Shown: positions 27,141-40,136, counted from the stretch's first letter. The stretch: DNA of 64,000 nt from Effrenium voratum (GCA_963377175.1 CAUJNA010003812.1:1-64000), one strand, 5' to 3'. Translations and numbers: made by a program. Notes: a model not told the origin generated them from the letters alone.

Positions 27141-28408
27141 CGAGGCTTGCTTTCAGTTGCTCAGTGGCGCCCCAGGTCCCCTTTAAACAAACCACCAACC
27201 AGAAATGGGGTGGTTGGATGTTTGCTTTGGATGTTTGGTTTGGTTGTTGGGTGGTTTTGTTCCTTTGGTTTGTATGATATTGGTGTGTATTTAGTTTCAA
27301 GTATTGGTCAAGTGCCCGGTTGGTTTGCTTTTGCTTGTTTGCGTGTTGACTGATTGGTTGTGTTATGCTTTTGTTGGTTTCCGGCTTGCTTGATGGCTTC
27401 CTCGCTTCCTCGCTTGTCTGCCTGCCTGCCTGCCTGGTTGGCTGGTTGGTAGGGCAAATGGATTTTTGGCAACCCCCCAAGCTCCAAATCAACCCAAACC
27501 AGCAAGAGTCTAAGAGGGAAGCTAATGGACAGGAAGTTGATATGGGGGTTGATGGTTTCGCTTTAAACCAACCTCAAAGGGATACCCTCAAAAACACATA
27601 CCCCAGTGGCAACCGGTAGGGCCCGATGGAAAATATCGACTAAAAGGAGTGAATCATGAGAACGAGAATGGACAACAACAAGCAAAAACAGAAAATAAAC
27701 TGTCCCCTTGTCTTCCATTTGCTTCAGTCCCCTGGGGAAAACATCCAGCAGTGATAGACTCCCGTTAAAGCCACAACGGAAAACTAAACTCAACATCTTG
27801 AACAAATTGAAACATAAAGCTGGTCCGTTTGCTTTGGTTCGCTTGCCGGTTTCGGTCAAGGGCCAACAGCTGTTTGCAACTAAAGAAGGAAGGATATGGG
27901 ATTTCGCCTGGACAGATCCAACGGGTCTTGATTGAAGTTAGATCCATTTGTTTTGCTTTTCTTTTCCAAGTTGCCCAGTTGTAGAAAAAGGGGACCCTTT
28001 TGGCTGTGGAAGGGTGAAAACATGCCCCACTTAAGAGACCCCTGTAATGATTAGATTCCCCTCTAAATACCAGCAAACGTTATGGTTTCAACCAAGCCTT
28101 CATGTCGAGGTGCGGTTCCGGATTTCGAAGCCATCCACAGAAAGGCGGTGAAATCCCCATGACTCTCTCACGCAGATCCCTTTACAGTTCTGTGGCCCTT
28201 GGATCCCCATGCCCTGGAAAAAGCTGCGTCAGATGAATCTGGAGGAGACCAACTAATGTCGACCCTGCAAAAATCAACCTGGTGGATGAATAGGAAATGA
28301 TTACACCCACTAACCTGGGGCGAATGAATCCCGGGGTAGCATCCGTGCTACTTCCCGTCACGTTGCTCTTGTTACCCAACCATGGAATTATTCCGAATTA
28401 TTCCCTTC

Positions 28409-28518
28409 TCGGTCTTCTAGTAGTGCCCTTTCACCGTTTCTTTTTTGGGGGAGGGTTGCCCTACTAGAATAGACAAAACTGAAAAAGATCGGGTACCCGT
28501 ACCTACTGGAGGACCTAG
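28409..28518. repeat. MITE family 1, copy 5
   Basis: Left TIR diverged (GGTCTTCTAGTAG); right TIR CTACTGGAGGACCTAG intact. Confidence 0.75.
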
Positions 28519-29284
28519 CCTTTCAATGCAGCTGGGACCCGTACCAACCACTCAGGATGGTGGCTTTCCCCGGAACTCCCCCGTTCCTTCGCCGGGCTTC
28601 CCTGGGAGCCCGGTGGTTTGGTGGTGGTTTAACCTCTACCCTCTTACAAAACAACAGGGCTTCACGATCCAAATCCAAAGTCACCACTCCAAGCCAAAAA
28701 GGTTGCCTGAACCAGGTGTTTCGGGGGCATCTTGAAACGAACCCAGAAAAACGGGGTGTTGTTGTCACGACGCTGAACCGTGAAGAGATCAAGCAAAGGC
28801 CACGTGGCGATCTTTTCCAAGACGCGGTTCCACGGGGACCTTGTTGGGCCTGTAGAGTACATAGCTATTATTGTGTCTTTTTGCCACACATCTCGTCACA
28901 AATGAATCATCTTATATGTATTGTGATCATTTGGCCACGAATGTTGCATAGAGAACCACCTCAAAAGTGGCCGGTGGACAGAACTCCCAACCTACGTTTC
29001 ACCCTGTAGGAAGAACGGTTGTGGGTGCGTTGGTTTACCTAAGATACAGGAAAACCCAAAAGGAATTCAAAATTCCAAATTCAAAATTCCAAAATTCCAA
29101 GGCGAAATTCCAAAATTCTGCCTGCTGATCACCCTTCAAAATTCCAAAGGAAGATGAAGCCCTGCCTTTGTCAAAACCGGGCTGCGGCCCCTTTGCCTTT
29201 CTTATCGTCGCGATCAGGTGGGTTGAGCCTGTCCCCACATCTTGTCCATGGGTGGCTGGTCCTTTTTGGAGGGACCCCCCAAAA

Positions 29285-29450
29285 GAAAAAAAACGTGGTG
29301 TCCTTTTGGTGTCCCTAAAAACAGTGGTGCCCTTTCGGTGTCCCGGAAAAAAAAGAACAAATGTGGTGTCCTTTCTTGGTATGTCTCCATTTTAGGGGGC
29401 CCAAGAAAACGGTTGGTGTCCTTTTGGTGTCCCTTTGAAACCAAAAAAGG
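29285..29450 (+). repeat. Local array of GTGTCCTTTTGGTGTCCC segments
   Basis: Four imperfect repeats of GGTGTCC(C)TTT[T/C]GGTGTCCC separated by A-rich runs. The motif also occurs singly at 21061 and 40870, and as CCTTTTGGTTTCCCTTT elsewhere. Confidence 0.55.
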
Positions 29451-29999
29451 GGTACCAACTCTAAAAGAGACACATCCAAGTAATCCTTGGCGGCTGCTGC
29501 ATTCAAGAGAGGCCCAAGTCTGGGGGACACAAACAAAAAAACAACGTATGGGGGTTGATCAATCATCCGTTTGGCCCACAGGTTTGACCATGGGTAACTG
29601 TTCCCCGTGTGGTTGATGTTTTTTTTGCTTGTCCAACCTTACATTTGCTTAGGCACCCTGCACAAATGAACAACTATGTCCGGTAGTGAAATCGAATCCC
29701 TTTAAAATCAACAAAGGAAAATAACACTTTTGAGGGGCCAAATCATTGATTATAGTTTACTACTACCTCCAACCACTTTGTGCCGAAATAGGGACCCAAA
29801 TCGTGGTTTCCTTTTGGTTTCCCTAACCAACCAGAAAAGGATGCTCTCCTCCCATCCACGAACATGGAACCCACCAGAGGTGGCCCATTTTAAAGAAAGA
29901 TGGTCCAAACCCGGACCCCGAAATGTCAGGTTCATCCCTTGTGGTTTCCTTCAGGGAATTCCTGGGCTCATTCCCAGATTCCCTACCTGTCAATACCAC

Positions 30000-30075
30000 C
30001 CACCCCCACCCCCACCCCCACCCCCACCTCCACGCCCACCTCCACGCCCACCCCCACCCCCACCCCAGCCCCACC
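30000..30075. repeat. CACCCC/CACCTC-rich microsatellite
   Basis: Pure C/A tract, continuing into C-rich sequence to about 30090. Confidence 0.85.
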
Positions 30076-30117
30076 CCCCACTCCCAGGGCCGACCCAGCA
30101 GCGTTTCCGTTGCGCGT

Positions 30118-30188
30118 GAGGCTTCTGCGAGGACCACGAGCTGGTGCTGGAGCGCCTAAGCCAGCCACGCTGGCCCTCCAAGGCGTGA
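30118..30188 (+). CDS. Candidate exon
   Basis: Island reading FCEDHELVLERLSQPRWPSK after a C-rich tract (GCGTGAGG precedes). Other frames are open too. Confidence 0.3.
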
Positions 30189-30529
30189 GAGGGGGGGGGA
30201 CCCCCAAACACCGCGTTTCTTGTTTATTTCTTTCTTTCTTTCTTTCTTTTTGCGGGGGGGGGGGTGGTTTTGCAGGGGCCGTTCCCCCCCCGCCCCCACC
30301 TGCCCTTTTTTTTTTGGGGGGGGGGAGGGAAGTGGTTTTGCAGGGGTCAGTTTTACTCTTTTGTTTTCATATGTCCAAAGCGTGGTTCGGTGTTGGGTGT
30401 GTCTTTTCGCTTTCCAGACCTGCCTTTAGCTTTTTATGACTGTTCTTGTTGATTCGTTTTGCAGCGGGGTCTATGTCTGGCCAAGCTTTTTAAGGTCGGT
30501 GTTGAAGGATTGGTTGTGGTTTCAACTTC

Positions 30530-30650
30530 CGGAAGGGGCCGAAAGCAAAACGTCACGGCAGTTTGAGAGGGCGGCCGGGGATGCCGTGCCTTGTCAAAGT
30601 CATCAAGATCTGTTTGAGCGCGCAAACCACAGAGGTCTCGTTTTGGGTGG
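30530..30650 (+). CDS. Candidate exon
   Basis: Reads EGAESKTSRQFERAAGDAVP and on to SHQDLFERANHRG in one frame; charged and protein-like. Splice borders uncertain. Confidence 0.3.
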
Positions 30651-31444
30651 CTTCAAGACTTCCGTTTTTTTTGGGTGTCTTAACCTGATTCAACTGTGTC
30701 GAAACCCCACGGCTGCATCACGGGGCCTCAAATTCCCCATGTCTTGGTCACCTGTTGCGAAAGCCAACATTGATTGAGTCCCCCTGTTGTGATGTGATGA
30801 GGTTGGAGATGTGACCCACTGACGGAGTTGCTGGCTTAGCCTATTTGCATTGTTAGTTCGCGGGTCCAATTGTCCCGTGTCTTCTTGGTTAATTTTGCCT
30901 GGCTCGCATGAGGAGCCCAGTTTCGGTGTCTGGTTTTCTTGCTGGCTTTCAGTAGAGACTGATGCCTCCTAGCCACCCCCTCTGGTTTCCCAGGGGATCC
31001 CAAGCAGGTCATCCCCAAAAGGTACGAGCAAATCTGCCAGATGCTCTAGGGGGAGCTTTCCACGCTTTCCGGGATCCTTCTTGTCCAGGAAACCGGCAAA
31101 CAGCCAGGGGGAACCAGCGATCGGTTTTTGAAAAAGACGGCTGAAGCAGCGATCGGCTGGAAAAGGATGAAGCAGCCCTGGGCTGTCCTCGGATCCTCTG
31201 CTAAAAGTTTCAATGGCACACTAAACCACTAAACCAACGAAACACCCAGAAACGCTAAGGAATCAGCTTCAATGGAATTCCAATCACTAAACCTAAAAAG
31301 CCTAGTCTTCGACTCGCTCAACCAACGATCTCGTCTCGTAGGCGGAGTACGGCGGGCTCGGTGAGACGGAGGCCTACTCTTTGCTTGCAGCGGTTTTAAC
31401 CCTGCTGTTCGAAGGCTTCAAATCCATGTATCTTATATCCAAAA

Positions 31445-31583
31445 GTGAGCCACAATCAAAACCCGGGTAGATGAAGGTTAGCAAGGGACGATCCCAGCCA
31501 GAAATAGCTGCGGCCGGCTTCTTGATTCTGTACATGGTTCTGGGTCAACATTATTTATACCGGGTTTTGATTTTGACTCAAAT
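31445..31583 (+). repeat. Donor-edged repeat, copy 2
   Basis: AAAAGTGAGCCACAATCAAAACCCGGGTAGATGAAGG (in segments), then CCCAGCCAGAAATAGCTGC, ending ACCGGGTTTTGATTTTGACTC. Confidence 0.5.
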
Positions 31584-32339
31584 GAGGCGCCCAAGTAGGT
31601 TCCTACATGAAAGTGCCTGTTGGACGGATCATGAGGGGCCTTTGTTTGCCCCCTCTTTGGAAAAACTCACTGTACTACCATAACTTGGGCATGACGTTGA
31701 ATGGGGAATACTTCCATTTGTTTCCAACAGTGTTTGCCAAAGTGTCCAGTTCAAATTTATATCATATCCGTGATTCTGAAAACGGCCTTTTTTTGCCCTT
31801 TCGAGCAACCCTTGCATGGGTCTGTCTCAAAATGAGATATGGCACGTCCCCAAAGGTTTGCTTCACTTTCCCTCTAGTTTCCCTCGGAAGCCGAAAAAGA
31901 AAAAAAACTACTGATGCGGGGGCACAGGAGAGGGTATCCAAAACATACGCAACAAAGTATGTGCATGCTACTTTTGTTTCAGCAATATGAGCAACAAAGC
32001 AGCAATGCTATTGTTCTGAAGTTGCATGCTAAGTGTAACTTAGTCCAACTATTGTTGAAGAATGGCCAACTGTAGCCAAGTATAAGTCTTTCCCATGCTA
32101 CATTTCTTGTTTCTTGAGTCCAGCATCTGAATTTATCGGGGCGGGGGGGGATCACATGCAATATGTTCGGGCAAAAGTCTTGAGAGTGCAAAAAGCTAGC
32201 CAAATTATTGGCACATCATTGCGATGTCGCTTTGAGCTCAACGAAAAAGACCCCGGTATTTCTGGGCCAGTTGACGTGAGTTGCCAATGGGTTCTGGTTG
32301 GGGACCTTGGGCCCATGATGCCCCATACTTGTGGTTGAG

Positions 32340-32401
32340 TCATATATATATATATATGTATGCATACATATACATATATATATATGTATATATATATATG
32401 T
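32340..32401. repeat. TA/TG microsatellite
   Basis: ATATATGTATGCATACATAT-type tract. Confidence 0.85.
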
Positions 32402-33169
32402 GCGTGTCCCTTTCAGGGAGGTTTTACACAGGCCGGTTGAAGCGTTGAAGCGATTCTTTCGGTGCTTGATCAAGATAAGTTGGAGACACACGCTCGTGTG
32501 CTTGATGCACAGGTGCGAAGTCGGTCTCATTTTGAAGTGCTCTTCAGACTTCAGACTTCTTGGAATGCTTGCCTTTGGCTCCAAAGGTTTTCAGCCGTTT
32601 TGTTGGTTGTCAGCATACGAGTTAGGCGCTTCTCGACTCTTGATGCAAATCATGCCCTTGGCCCAATGAAAGGCGCGTGATTGGTGCGGCAAGTGTTGCG
32701 TCATCTTAAAATCAACTGGTGCCGTTTGAACCCAACCGAGAGAAACCCCAACATGAGGCTGGAACTCAAGTATACGACCTTGGGGCTGGAAAGGCATTTA
32801 CTGTTAGCATTGGGGTGCAGTTGCCTTGACAACCACTGGACCTCTTGCACCCAAAAGGGGGTCATGTTGGGCTTTCCTGTTGAGTTGGCAAGTTTGAACG
32901 TTTTGTTGGCAGATGTCTTCTCCATTCAATCATAAAGGCAGCCAAATAGTTGAAATGCCTTCTGTGGACCTCAGCTTTGATTGCCTTTATTTCAGCCTTT
33001 TCTTTCAGGTAGCCTCAGTTCGGATTTGAATTTGGATAATTTGGTGGTTTGGATTTTGATTTGGATTTGAAACACCATTTTTTTTGGTGGTTTGGATTTG
33101 GATTTGAACCCCGGGCTCAAAAAAAAACCTACCCCCGGAACACCTCCAAACCAATCCACGGCATCAAGT

Positions 33170-33293
33170 CATGGTTGTTGGGAAACATTTTACATTTGTG
33201 CTACATTTTTGCTTTTTGTGGTTTAGTGGGAAATCCAAATCCACTTAACTGCTAAAACTTAAATGTTTGCATTGCTCCCCTTCCAACGTCAAG
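33170..33293. repeat. SINE-like repeat, copy 2
   Basis: Carries a partial internal duplication of the CATTT[G/T]TGCT segment. Confidence 0.6.
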
Positions 33294-33301
33294 AAGTGGA
33301 G

Positions 33302-33470
33302 GGAAGCTGATCCTTGGGTTTGCCGAGCCGTTTTCGGCTCGTGTTTTCGGCCCCGAGCACGGTGCGAGGCGCCTTCCCCGCGCACGGCAGCGCCGGCCAC
33401 GCCCATAACGACGTTGCAGCGCACGAAGAGCAGCGCGCGGCTGAGGAGGGCCAAGGCGCCCTCGGCAGGC
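33302..33470 (-). CDS. Candidate exon, minus strand
   Basis: The minus frame reads LFVRCNVVMGVAGAAVRGEG, hydrophobic then basic; could be membrane-associated. Other frames are also open because of high GC, so strand assignment is weak. Confidence 0.25.
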
Positions 33471-33514
33471 TCCTAGCCATCCGGTCTTAGGCTTGTAGTT
33501 GGTTTTTATTTTAG

Positions 33515-33655
33515 TGGTTTTTAGTTGGTTTAGTGGTTGGGTTCCAATTTTAACCTGCCAACAGTTATTCGCTTTTAGCAGGTTTAGTGGTTGGGTTTCC
33601 GAATTTCACCATAGGGGATGTGAGGACATGTAGTATTTAACCCACCAAAGGTGAA
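33515..33655. repeat. GGTTTAGTGG/CCCACTAAA repeat family, copy 1
   Basis: Family pattern: CTTTTAG..GGTTTAGTGGTTGGGTTTCCGAATTT[C/A]ACCCAC[C/T]AAAGGTGAAAC..CTTTTAGCAGGGGATCTGA. Short inverted GTGGGTT/AACCCAC segments inside. Confidence 0.55.
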
Positions 33656-33667
33656 ACTGCTTGTAGT

Positions 33668-33792
33668 CTAGGTCCCCCAGCTAGGTGCCCTTTCTCATCG
33701 TTTCTTTTTTGGTGGGGAGGGTTCCCCTACTCAAATAGACTCGAAAAAAAAATCGAGCACCCTTATTCTAACCTCTCTACTGGGGGACCTAG
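33668..33792. repeat. MITE family 1, copy 6, inside the previous repeat family
   Basis: Interrupts the GGTTTAGTGG repeat, which resumes at 33795; a nested insertion that dates the MITE as younger. Confidence 0.75.
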
Positions 33793-33794
33793 TA

Positions 33795-33872
33795 GGGGCT
33801 TTTAGTAAGTTTAGTGGTTGGGTTTCCGAATTTCACCCACCAAAGGTGAAACTTTTAGCAGGGGATCTGAAA
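33795..33872. repeat. GGTTTAGTGG repeat family, copy 2
   Basis: Right of the nested MITE; ends CTTTTAGCAGGGGATCTGAA. Confidence 0.55.
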
Positions 33873-34391
33873 ATGGATTGCCCAGGTTTGGACCTCCAGG
33901 AGTTTTCGTTTAACGCCAAAACTCCTGACGGCAAAATCCATTGTCCCCTGTTCAGATTGACCCCAATTGGTGGTTGGGTTGCCTCCAAGCCACCAATCCA
34001 AACCACCAATCAAAATTTTGCTGACGGGCAGGAGGTAAAACGCTACCAAGGCTCGGGATGGTTATGCTCCCCGGAGGATCGGTTCACGCCCTGCCCGCGC
34101 CAAATGAGCTGTGGGTGCCGTTCCCCACTGCCGTTTTGGTCAGTTTGGCCCCGGCTCGCTCGCTCCTGCGAGACATGGATATGGTTCCCCTCCGACAAGT
34201 GCTGCGGTGTTTCTTTGTTTTTAATTTATCCAAAAAATCAAAAATCCCTGGCGTCCTCGAAAATCACTCCCGAGGGTACCGGTTACCAAACCTTTGTTTG
34301 GACCGTGGGATTCCAACCACAGCAATGGATTAATGTGGCCGCTGTCAACATGAGCTCCCCTTTAAACTCAAGCAAACACATCAGCCCTTCT

Positions 34392-34488
34392 CATGGTTGT
34401 TGTTGGGAAACATGATACATGGATTAGTGGGAAATCCCCACTTCCCTGCCAAAATTTAGATTTTTGCTCCCCTTCCACGTCAACCAAG
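34392..34488. repeat. SINE-like repeat, copy 3
   Basis: Shorter middle; the GTGGTTTAG box is reduced to GGATTAGTGGG. Confidence 0.6.
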
Positions 34489-34649
34489 TTCTTTCCCATG
34501 GAAATCCACTGGGCATCTGAGAGAATTGATCGTGACCCAGCGTTCCCGGCGCAGGCATCACCTCCTCCCCCAGACGAGGCCATCAGATTGGGAGACACCG
34601 TGCCGCTCAGCTGAGAGGTGAAAGCAGGATGGAGAAGCGGCCCAAAGCT

Positions 34650-34762
34650 CTAGGGGTTGATTCCATTTCCATTATTTTCAGTTCTTTTCAAGAACCAGCC
34701 ATTTCCCCAGGGTTTTTGGTGGTTTTCTAGAAGGATCCCTGAAAAGAATGGGGAAGTTACTT
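34650..34762. repeat. MITE family 3, copy 3
   Basis: Left end CTAGGGGTTGATTCC intact; right end lacks CCCCTAG. Confidence 0.55.
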
Positions 34763-35499
34763 AAGCGGACAAACACGGTGGATTGGGCTTCTGGGTGAGG
34801 GGTCTGGGGGTGTGGGGGTGTTGAGGGTTTGGGGGTGTGGGGTTCGGTTTGAGGGTTTTTCGGGGTTTCGGGGGTTTGGGAGTTGGGGGGTTGAGGGTTT
34901 TGCGATTTTGGGGTGGCCGTTTGACAATATTTTCAAATCGTCTCTTAGATGTTGCATTCGACAGCTATTCCGGCATCGCCTCCCACGTCAAGCCTGAGAT
35001 TGAGCGCCGTGTTGGACCCTCTGAGGGCAGATTTCCCATAATCAAGCCGCCCGTAAACCAGGGGTTCATGCCAGGAGTTCATATATGGACATATTCATCC
35101 AGCCTTTCAAAGATGGACAGAGCTTTTTCTGGATTTGGAGTTATCATGGTGCGCTATGTGGACGGTCTTCTGATGTGCACTTTGATCCACTTGTTGGTTC
35201 TAGAACCCCTGCCTTTTCGAACAAAAGGGAAGGGAATATTTGTTGGTTCTAGTGTCCCTGCCATTTTTTTCAAAACGGGGACTGAGTCTGGAATGGCCAG
35301 AAACATGTGGTAAGGGACGATTTCCCGATTCTAGAGTCCTTTTTTTTTGTTGAACAAATGGGGACTCTAGAATCTGGGGTTCAGGGGCGGAGAGGCAGTG
35401 TTAAAGGAAGTTTGTTGGTTCTGGAGTCCCTGCTTTTTTGAAAAGGAGGCTCTCGAATGATGGAATCTGGAGCTTCAAGGGAACCTAAAAGCCACCCTC

Positions 35500-35725
35500 A
35501 CGCCACACTTGCCGTTTTTCGAGCCAGCCTCACGCGCGCCATCGCGCATTCAATCTGCACCACGTGGCCGCGCCCAGTCTGCATGGCCGTCCCCCCAGAC
35601 GAGCCTTGAGCTGTCGGCGCGAGCTCAGCCTTGCTACATTCCGCTCAGCCTTTGGCGCAGCCCCCCGTCAGCAGATTGCTGCAAGACGCGTCGCCTGCCA
35701 CCAAAGCGCGAAGGCGTCAGCGTGA
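35500..35725 (+). other. GC-rich island, possible exon
   Basis: Several frames open (for example LAQPPVSRLLQDASPATKAR). I cannot choose frame or strand. Confidence 0.2.
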
Positions 35726-36379
35726 GCCCATAGCGCCCCCACCCCCCCCTTTCCAGGCTCCACCGTTTTGTTTTTTTTTTGGGGGGGAGGGGTTGGTGGC
35801 CAGTTCGTGAACCAGGCGTCTGCAATCGATCTTGTGCAATTTCAATATACCCAACAAAGTGTCTTGTTTGCTTACAAAAACGCACAGTCATATCAAAAGC
35901 CAGTATTTTCCAAGACACGCGTGTATCGTTTTAGTTTTTAGAAGACATTAGTAGTTATTCGCTGTGTTTTCAAGTATGCCCGTCGTACCTCCATTTTCGG
36001 AGTAGTTCAATGCTGTTCGAAGCAATCGTGGTAAGCCCGCGCATCCGTTTTCGCGCGTAGTCGCTGCACGCGCCTGTGGCAAGGATAGTTATTGACCAAT
36101 ACGTGTGGCTCGCTTTGCCGGGTTTGCGCGGGTGAAGCGAGGTTGAGTCGATTCTTCAAGCGTGTCTTACTTCCGTTTTGCTCGTAAATCGGCCCCTTGC
36201 GTTTTGGGAGACAAGCGCAGACTTGTTGAACTGCTTCCGGGTGCCCTTTTCAGGGTGCCTCTGTTTCGGGGACCGTTTTACAGCGAAGCTGCAAGAATCT
36301 AGTCGGGAATGACCTTCCGGGTTTTGGGAGTGAAAGGGATGGCTTTTCTCGGGGTCATTCCAACTCATGCTGAGAACCA

Positions 36380-36477
36380 GCTACCCTTTTTGGGGGGAAG
36401 GTTCCCCTACTAAAGTAGACTACAGAAAAATATAAAAGGGTACCAACTGATTCTAGCCTCTCTACTGGAGGACCTAG
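36380..36477. repeat. MITE family 1, copy 7 (left-truncated)
   Basis: Starts at CTACCCTTTTTGGGG; right TIR intact. Confidence 0.7.
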
Positions 36478-36660
36478 TTGCTAGTTCTATTCCGATGGTT
36501 GTTCGGAATTGGACCTTCCGGGTGTCGGAAAGGGATTCCAAGCCATGCGAAGAACCAACACTTTCGTGCATGTTGCCAAGGGCTGTTCGGACTGAACAAC
36601 TTTTTGCCAACTCATGGGTTTTCCGTACTAAACCACTAAAAGTGATTCACTTTTAGCAGG

Positions 36661-36760
36661 GCTTCGCAGATTTCGCCACCGAGAGCAGGTTAACTTTCCT
36701 GGCAAACCACGCTTCGCAGATTTCGCCACCGAGAGCAGGTTAACTTTCCTGGCAAACCAC
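36661..36760 (+). repeat. Perfect 50-bp tandem duplication
   Basis: 36661-36710 and 36711-36760 are identical (GCTTCGCAGATTTCGCCACC...GGCAAACCAC). Confidence 0.95.
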
Positions 36761-36767
36761 GCGTTGC

Positions 36768-36842
36768 CATAGGTGTCCTTTTTGGTTGTTTTGGCACACG
36801 AATAGATGGCGATTCCTGGTTTACCAGGTGGTTTACTCATCT
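36768..36842. repeat. MITE family 5, copy 1 (half)
   Basis: AGGTGTCCTTTTTGGTTGTT...AATAGATGGCGATTCCTGGTTTACC[A]GGTGGTTT..CATCTACCAG; matches the left two-thirds of 61356-61457. Confidence 0.55.
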
Positions 36843-36879
36843 ACCAGCCCCAAAAGGGCCTCGACCATCTCGCGCCTCC

Positions 36880-37035
36880 GCGCCTCCGCGCCTCCGGCCC
36901 GAGGTACCTCCGCGGCGACCGCGGCCTCTTCGAGGTGGAGGGTCAGGCCATGCGCCTCGCGGCCGGCACCTCGCAGCGGGGGCCCCAAGCCGCTCGAGAG
37001 CTCCGGCGGCCTCCGTTCGGGGGCGGTGGTTCCCG
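36880..37035 (+). CDS. Candidate exon
   Basis: GC-rich island reading RYLRGDRGLFEVEGQAMRLA and continuing with Arg/Gln/Pro-rich sequence. Plausible but borders unclear. Confidence 0.35.
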
Positions 37036-37344
37036 AAGCTGGTTCTGGAGGTTGTTCTCCACTGTTCTTGGCGTGTTTTTGCTTTTTTGGTTTTTGGTTC
37101 TGTTCACTTTTAGTAGGGGGCTGCAAAAAATTAAGTTTACCAAGGGTTGTGAAGTGTTTGTACGCTTGTTGACCAGCAGCAGCATTTTTGTGTGTGGGTG
37201 TGTTTTTGGTGATTCCCTTGTGTTCAGCTGTGTTATTTGCTTTTAGAACCACTTGTTCGCCCTTTTTGACAGTCCGATGTGCGCATGTTTGCTGGTTCTG
37301 TAGGCCCTCTGCTCCCCGCTTTGGATGGTGTTGTTTTTTACTAC

Positions 37345-37466
37345 TGTTAACCCCGGATTAATAAACCCCTGGTTAATTAATAGGGGCCCCTCTTAGTGGG
37401 GATTTATCACTTTTGGAGGGAACACACCCCTAATGGGACGGGTTTACTAATCCTGGGTCAACATTA
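37345..37466. repeat. MITE family 4, copy 2
   Basis: GTTAACCCCGGATTAATAAACCCC to GGGTTTACTAATCCTGGGTCAAC. Confidence 0.6.
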
Positions 37467-37839
37467 GCGAATGCCTTGCCTCTGGACAAAAGCCGTCCCC
37501 CCGTCTAAAATGTTTATTTTGCGGGCCCCCCCGGTTTTGAGCAGCCGGACTGCGTTGGTTGGGCTGAAATTGGAAAGGGGTGACTTTGATGAAACAAGTG
37601 TTCAGAATGCAACTTTTGAGTAAGAACTTCGCGCCCATGTTTGAACCCAAAAAGCTGAATGTAAACAAGCATTGTTTCCCAGCTGGAGGCCCTGACAATG
37701 GGAAACAAAACCGCTGTTTGCTTAAAGAATACAAACAGCGGTTTGCTCATGGAGCCGCAACTCATAATCCGGTTTGGGTTTGTGATTGGGGTTGGGGTTG
37801 CCTTGTGAATTAGTTCAGTCAGATGGCACACACTTCGCA

Positions 37840-37990
37840 GGCGGAGCTGCACTTGCCAGCGCAAGAGAAGGACGCACGGAGGTCCGAAGAAGGCGACCCT
37901 GGAAGCGACTGCTCGCGCTGCAAAGAATCGTGGAACCGGAGTGCGGAGCGTCAATCGCGGGCAGTGGCCAGAGCTGATGCCGCCCACGGA
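37840..37990 (+). CDS. Candidate exon
   Basis: Reads LPAQEKDARRSEEGDPGSDC, then CKESWNRSAERQSRAVARAD; highly charged. A second frame is also open. Confidence 0.3.
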
Positions 37991-38865
37991 GACCTGGTTG
38001 GCAAATTCTGAGGCCCAACATACTTGGAGTTGTTATTTGGGCGGGCTGTGCAAAATGCCAAAGTTGGTGGCGATCATATTCTAGACCCGGAAAACGCAAC
38101 ACCCTGAAAGAAGCTGGTTGCAGACAGTTCCCAGCAAGCCAGGCAGAGTAGTAGGTAGGAATGACTTGGTTAGTTAATGAACAAAACAGATAGGCATAGG
38201 CTGTCAGAGGGCGCCCTGGGCAGAGAAACAAGCAAACGAGATGATGTTTTGTAGTGTTCGGGGATTCAGTCAGCACAGAAAGGACAAACCAAACGCCACT
38301 GAACGAATACAAAAAAGGCAGCCAGACAGTTTGAGGGAGGGATTGAGTTTACGCCCGAAGCTTAGAAGAGAGCAGCCATATAAAGAAGGACATGTCAGGA
38401 TGTGGAGTAGCTGTTTGGGGTATAGCAAGGCAACCCTTTGGTTTGAGAGAAACAAGTGCAAGTTGTGTGTAAGACCTTATGGAGGGATTTTAATTGTGAC
38501 CCTAATAAGTAAGAACATTGCTCGCCCTACTTTTCATTGGAAGGGTCGCCCCAAATATGCACGGAGACTTTAGTATTAGTTTAGTAATGGGTAAGTAAAC
38601 TAGTTGTTGGTAATGTTTGGCGTCAGCTGGGGTATTGTATTCATGGAACGCGCATTAATGGGAAGAAGGGATTAGTGGAGTTGGTTTTATGCTTTTTGCA
38701 CTAATTCGATTTGCTACTTCAAGACTCGGCCTGTTTACATTTATATGTTTCATCTTGGCCGTGTTAGGTTGCCACAAGCCAACGTCCTCGGCCTAGATTG
38801 GTCAACATCTTAAATGCGCTGTGACCATCTAGCACCAAACTCATTGGGCGACCCCAAGGCCCCGA

Positions 38866-39055
38866 AAACCGCTCGACCGCTGCGCGGGCTAAAAAAAGGC
38901 GTTAAACGGTTTTGCCCAAGGCTGGCGGAGCTCACAGTTCTGCCCTTCATGGGCGCGGCACAGGCGACGATGCTCGATTCGCCTTCGAGTCGAGTCGACG
39001 GTGTTTTTTTTTCACCTCGCTTCGGGGTGTGCGAGAGGCTCAGGTCGGGGGGAAG
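38866..39055 (+). CDS. Candidate exon with GTGAGT donor
   Basis: Reads RPLRGLKKGVKRFCPRLAEL, then PFMGAAQATMLDSPSSRVDG. A strong GTGAGT follows AAG at 39056-39061. A T-run (39004-39012) in the middle may mean two exons or a short intron. Confidence 0.4.
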
Positions 39056-40136
39056 GTGAGTGTGACTTGTTCATCTATAGAGTTTTAAGGTTGGCTTGAT
39101 TTTTGGGCATGCCCCAAAAGGTTAACCTTCTTGTTATGTCAAACAAACTTGAGCTAGAATTACATGTCTGCATTCACAGCTGTTCAGCATGACTTGGAAC
39201 AACCCCGAGAAAAACCTATGCAACGGGTGGTTTCCTGAATTGAGGACCGCCTTGCGTTTCATTCACAACACACGGAAGGTCATGCCCTGGGGATGTGGTG
39301 GTTTTCCAGACAAGGAACGGATCCCTGCAGTTGCCCAGTTGCTGTGTCAGGGCGGTCTTTTGGAGGCGCCCCTTCTGGAGTTTGTTTAGAGTTGGTTTAG
39401 GGTTGGTGTCTGTTGGTACGAAGGATAGGCCGGCGCGGAGACCGCGTACCCCATCAACTGTTGTACACCTGGGCTTGGTTCGGCCACAGCGATTTCTACT
39501 ATGCCATGTCCTCCCAGGTTTAGGATGTGTGTATATATAGTGCATATGGTTTGTTATGCATATATGCACACACACACACGCACGTGTATGTGTGCATGGA
39601 TCACCTGGGTGATCATATTCGCTTCCGTCCAACTCGCCAGTAGATAGTCCACAGTCTTGAGGGGAGCGCTTACCAAGTTTACTACACATGTGAATTACGA
39701 GAACTCTAGAAAACTAGCCAACTTCACACATGACACTCTGGAAAGTCCGCACTTGCCACACTCACCCCGTTTCCCCTATCCCCTAACATATTGATTTGGT
39801 GATTGTATTATTTGCCCCTTTTGGTGTTGTCAATGGGAATAAGACTGGCACTATGATGTGTTTGCCGGCATTTGAGGCAGATGGAGATTCGTTGTTTCTC
39901 AAAAGGATCCCTCCAAATGGGCAGGAAGCAACTCCTTTTCCGATTCGTGTGCATGACTGGTTTTGGTTTGTTTGCTTAAAGCGCGCTTTGAATGCAGCCC
40001 CATGTCCATTTTAATGACGTGCCTGTCTTGGTTCCACTGGATCCAAAATCAGGACCTGTTGAACCAGAAATCGTCCGCTCTGATTCGTTTCAAAGTCAGG
40101 GGTTTTGGCCCCGCAGACCTTGATGACTCAGGTTTA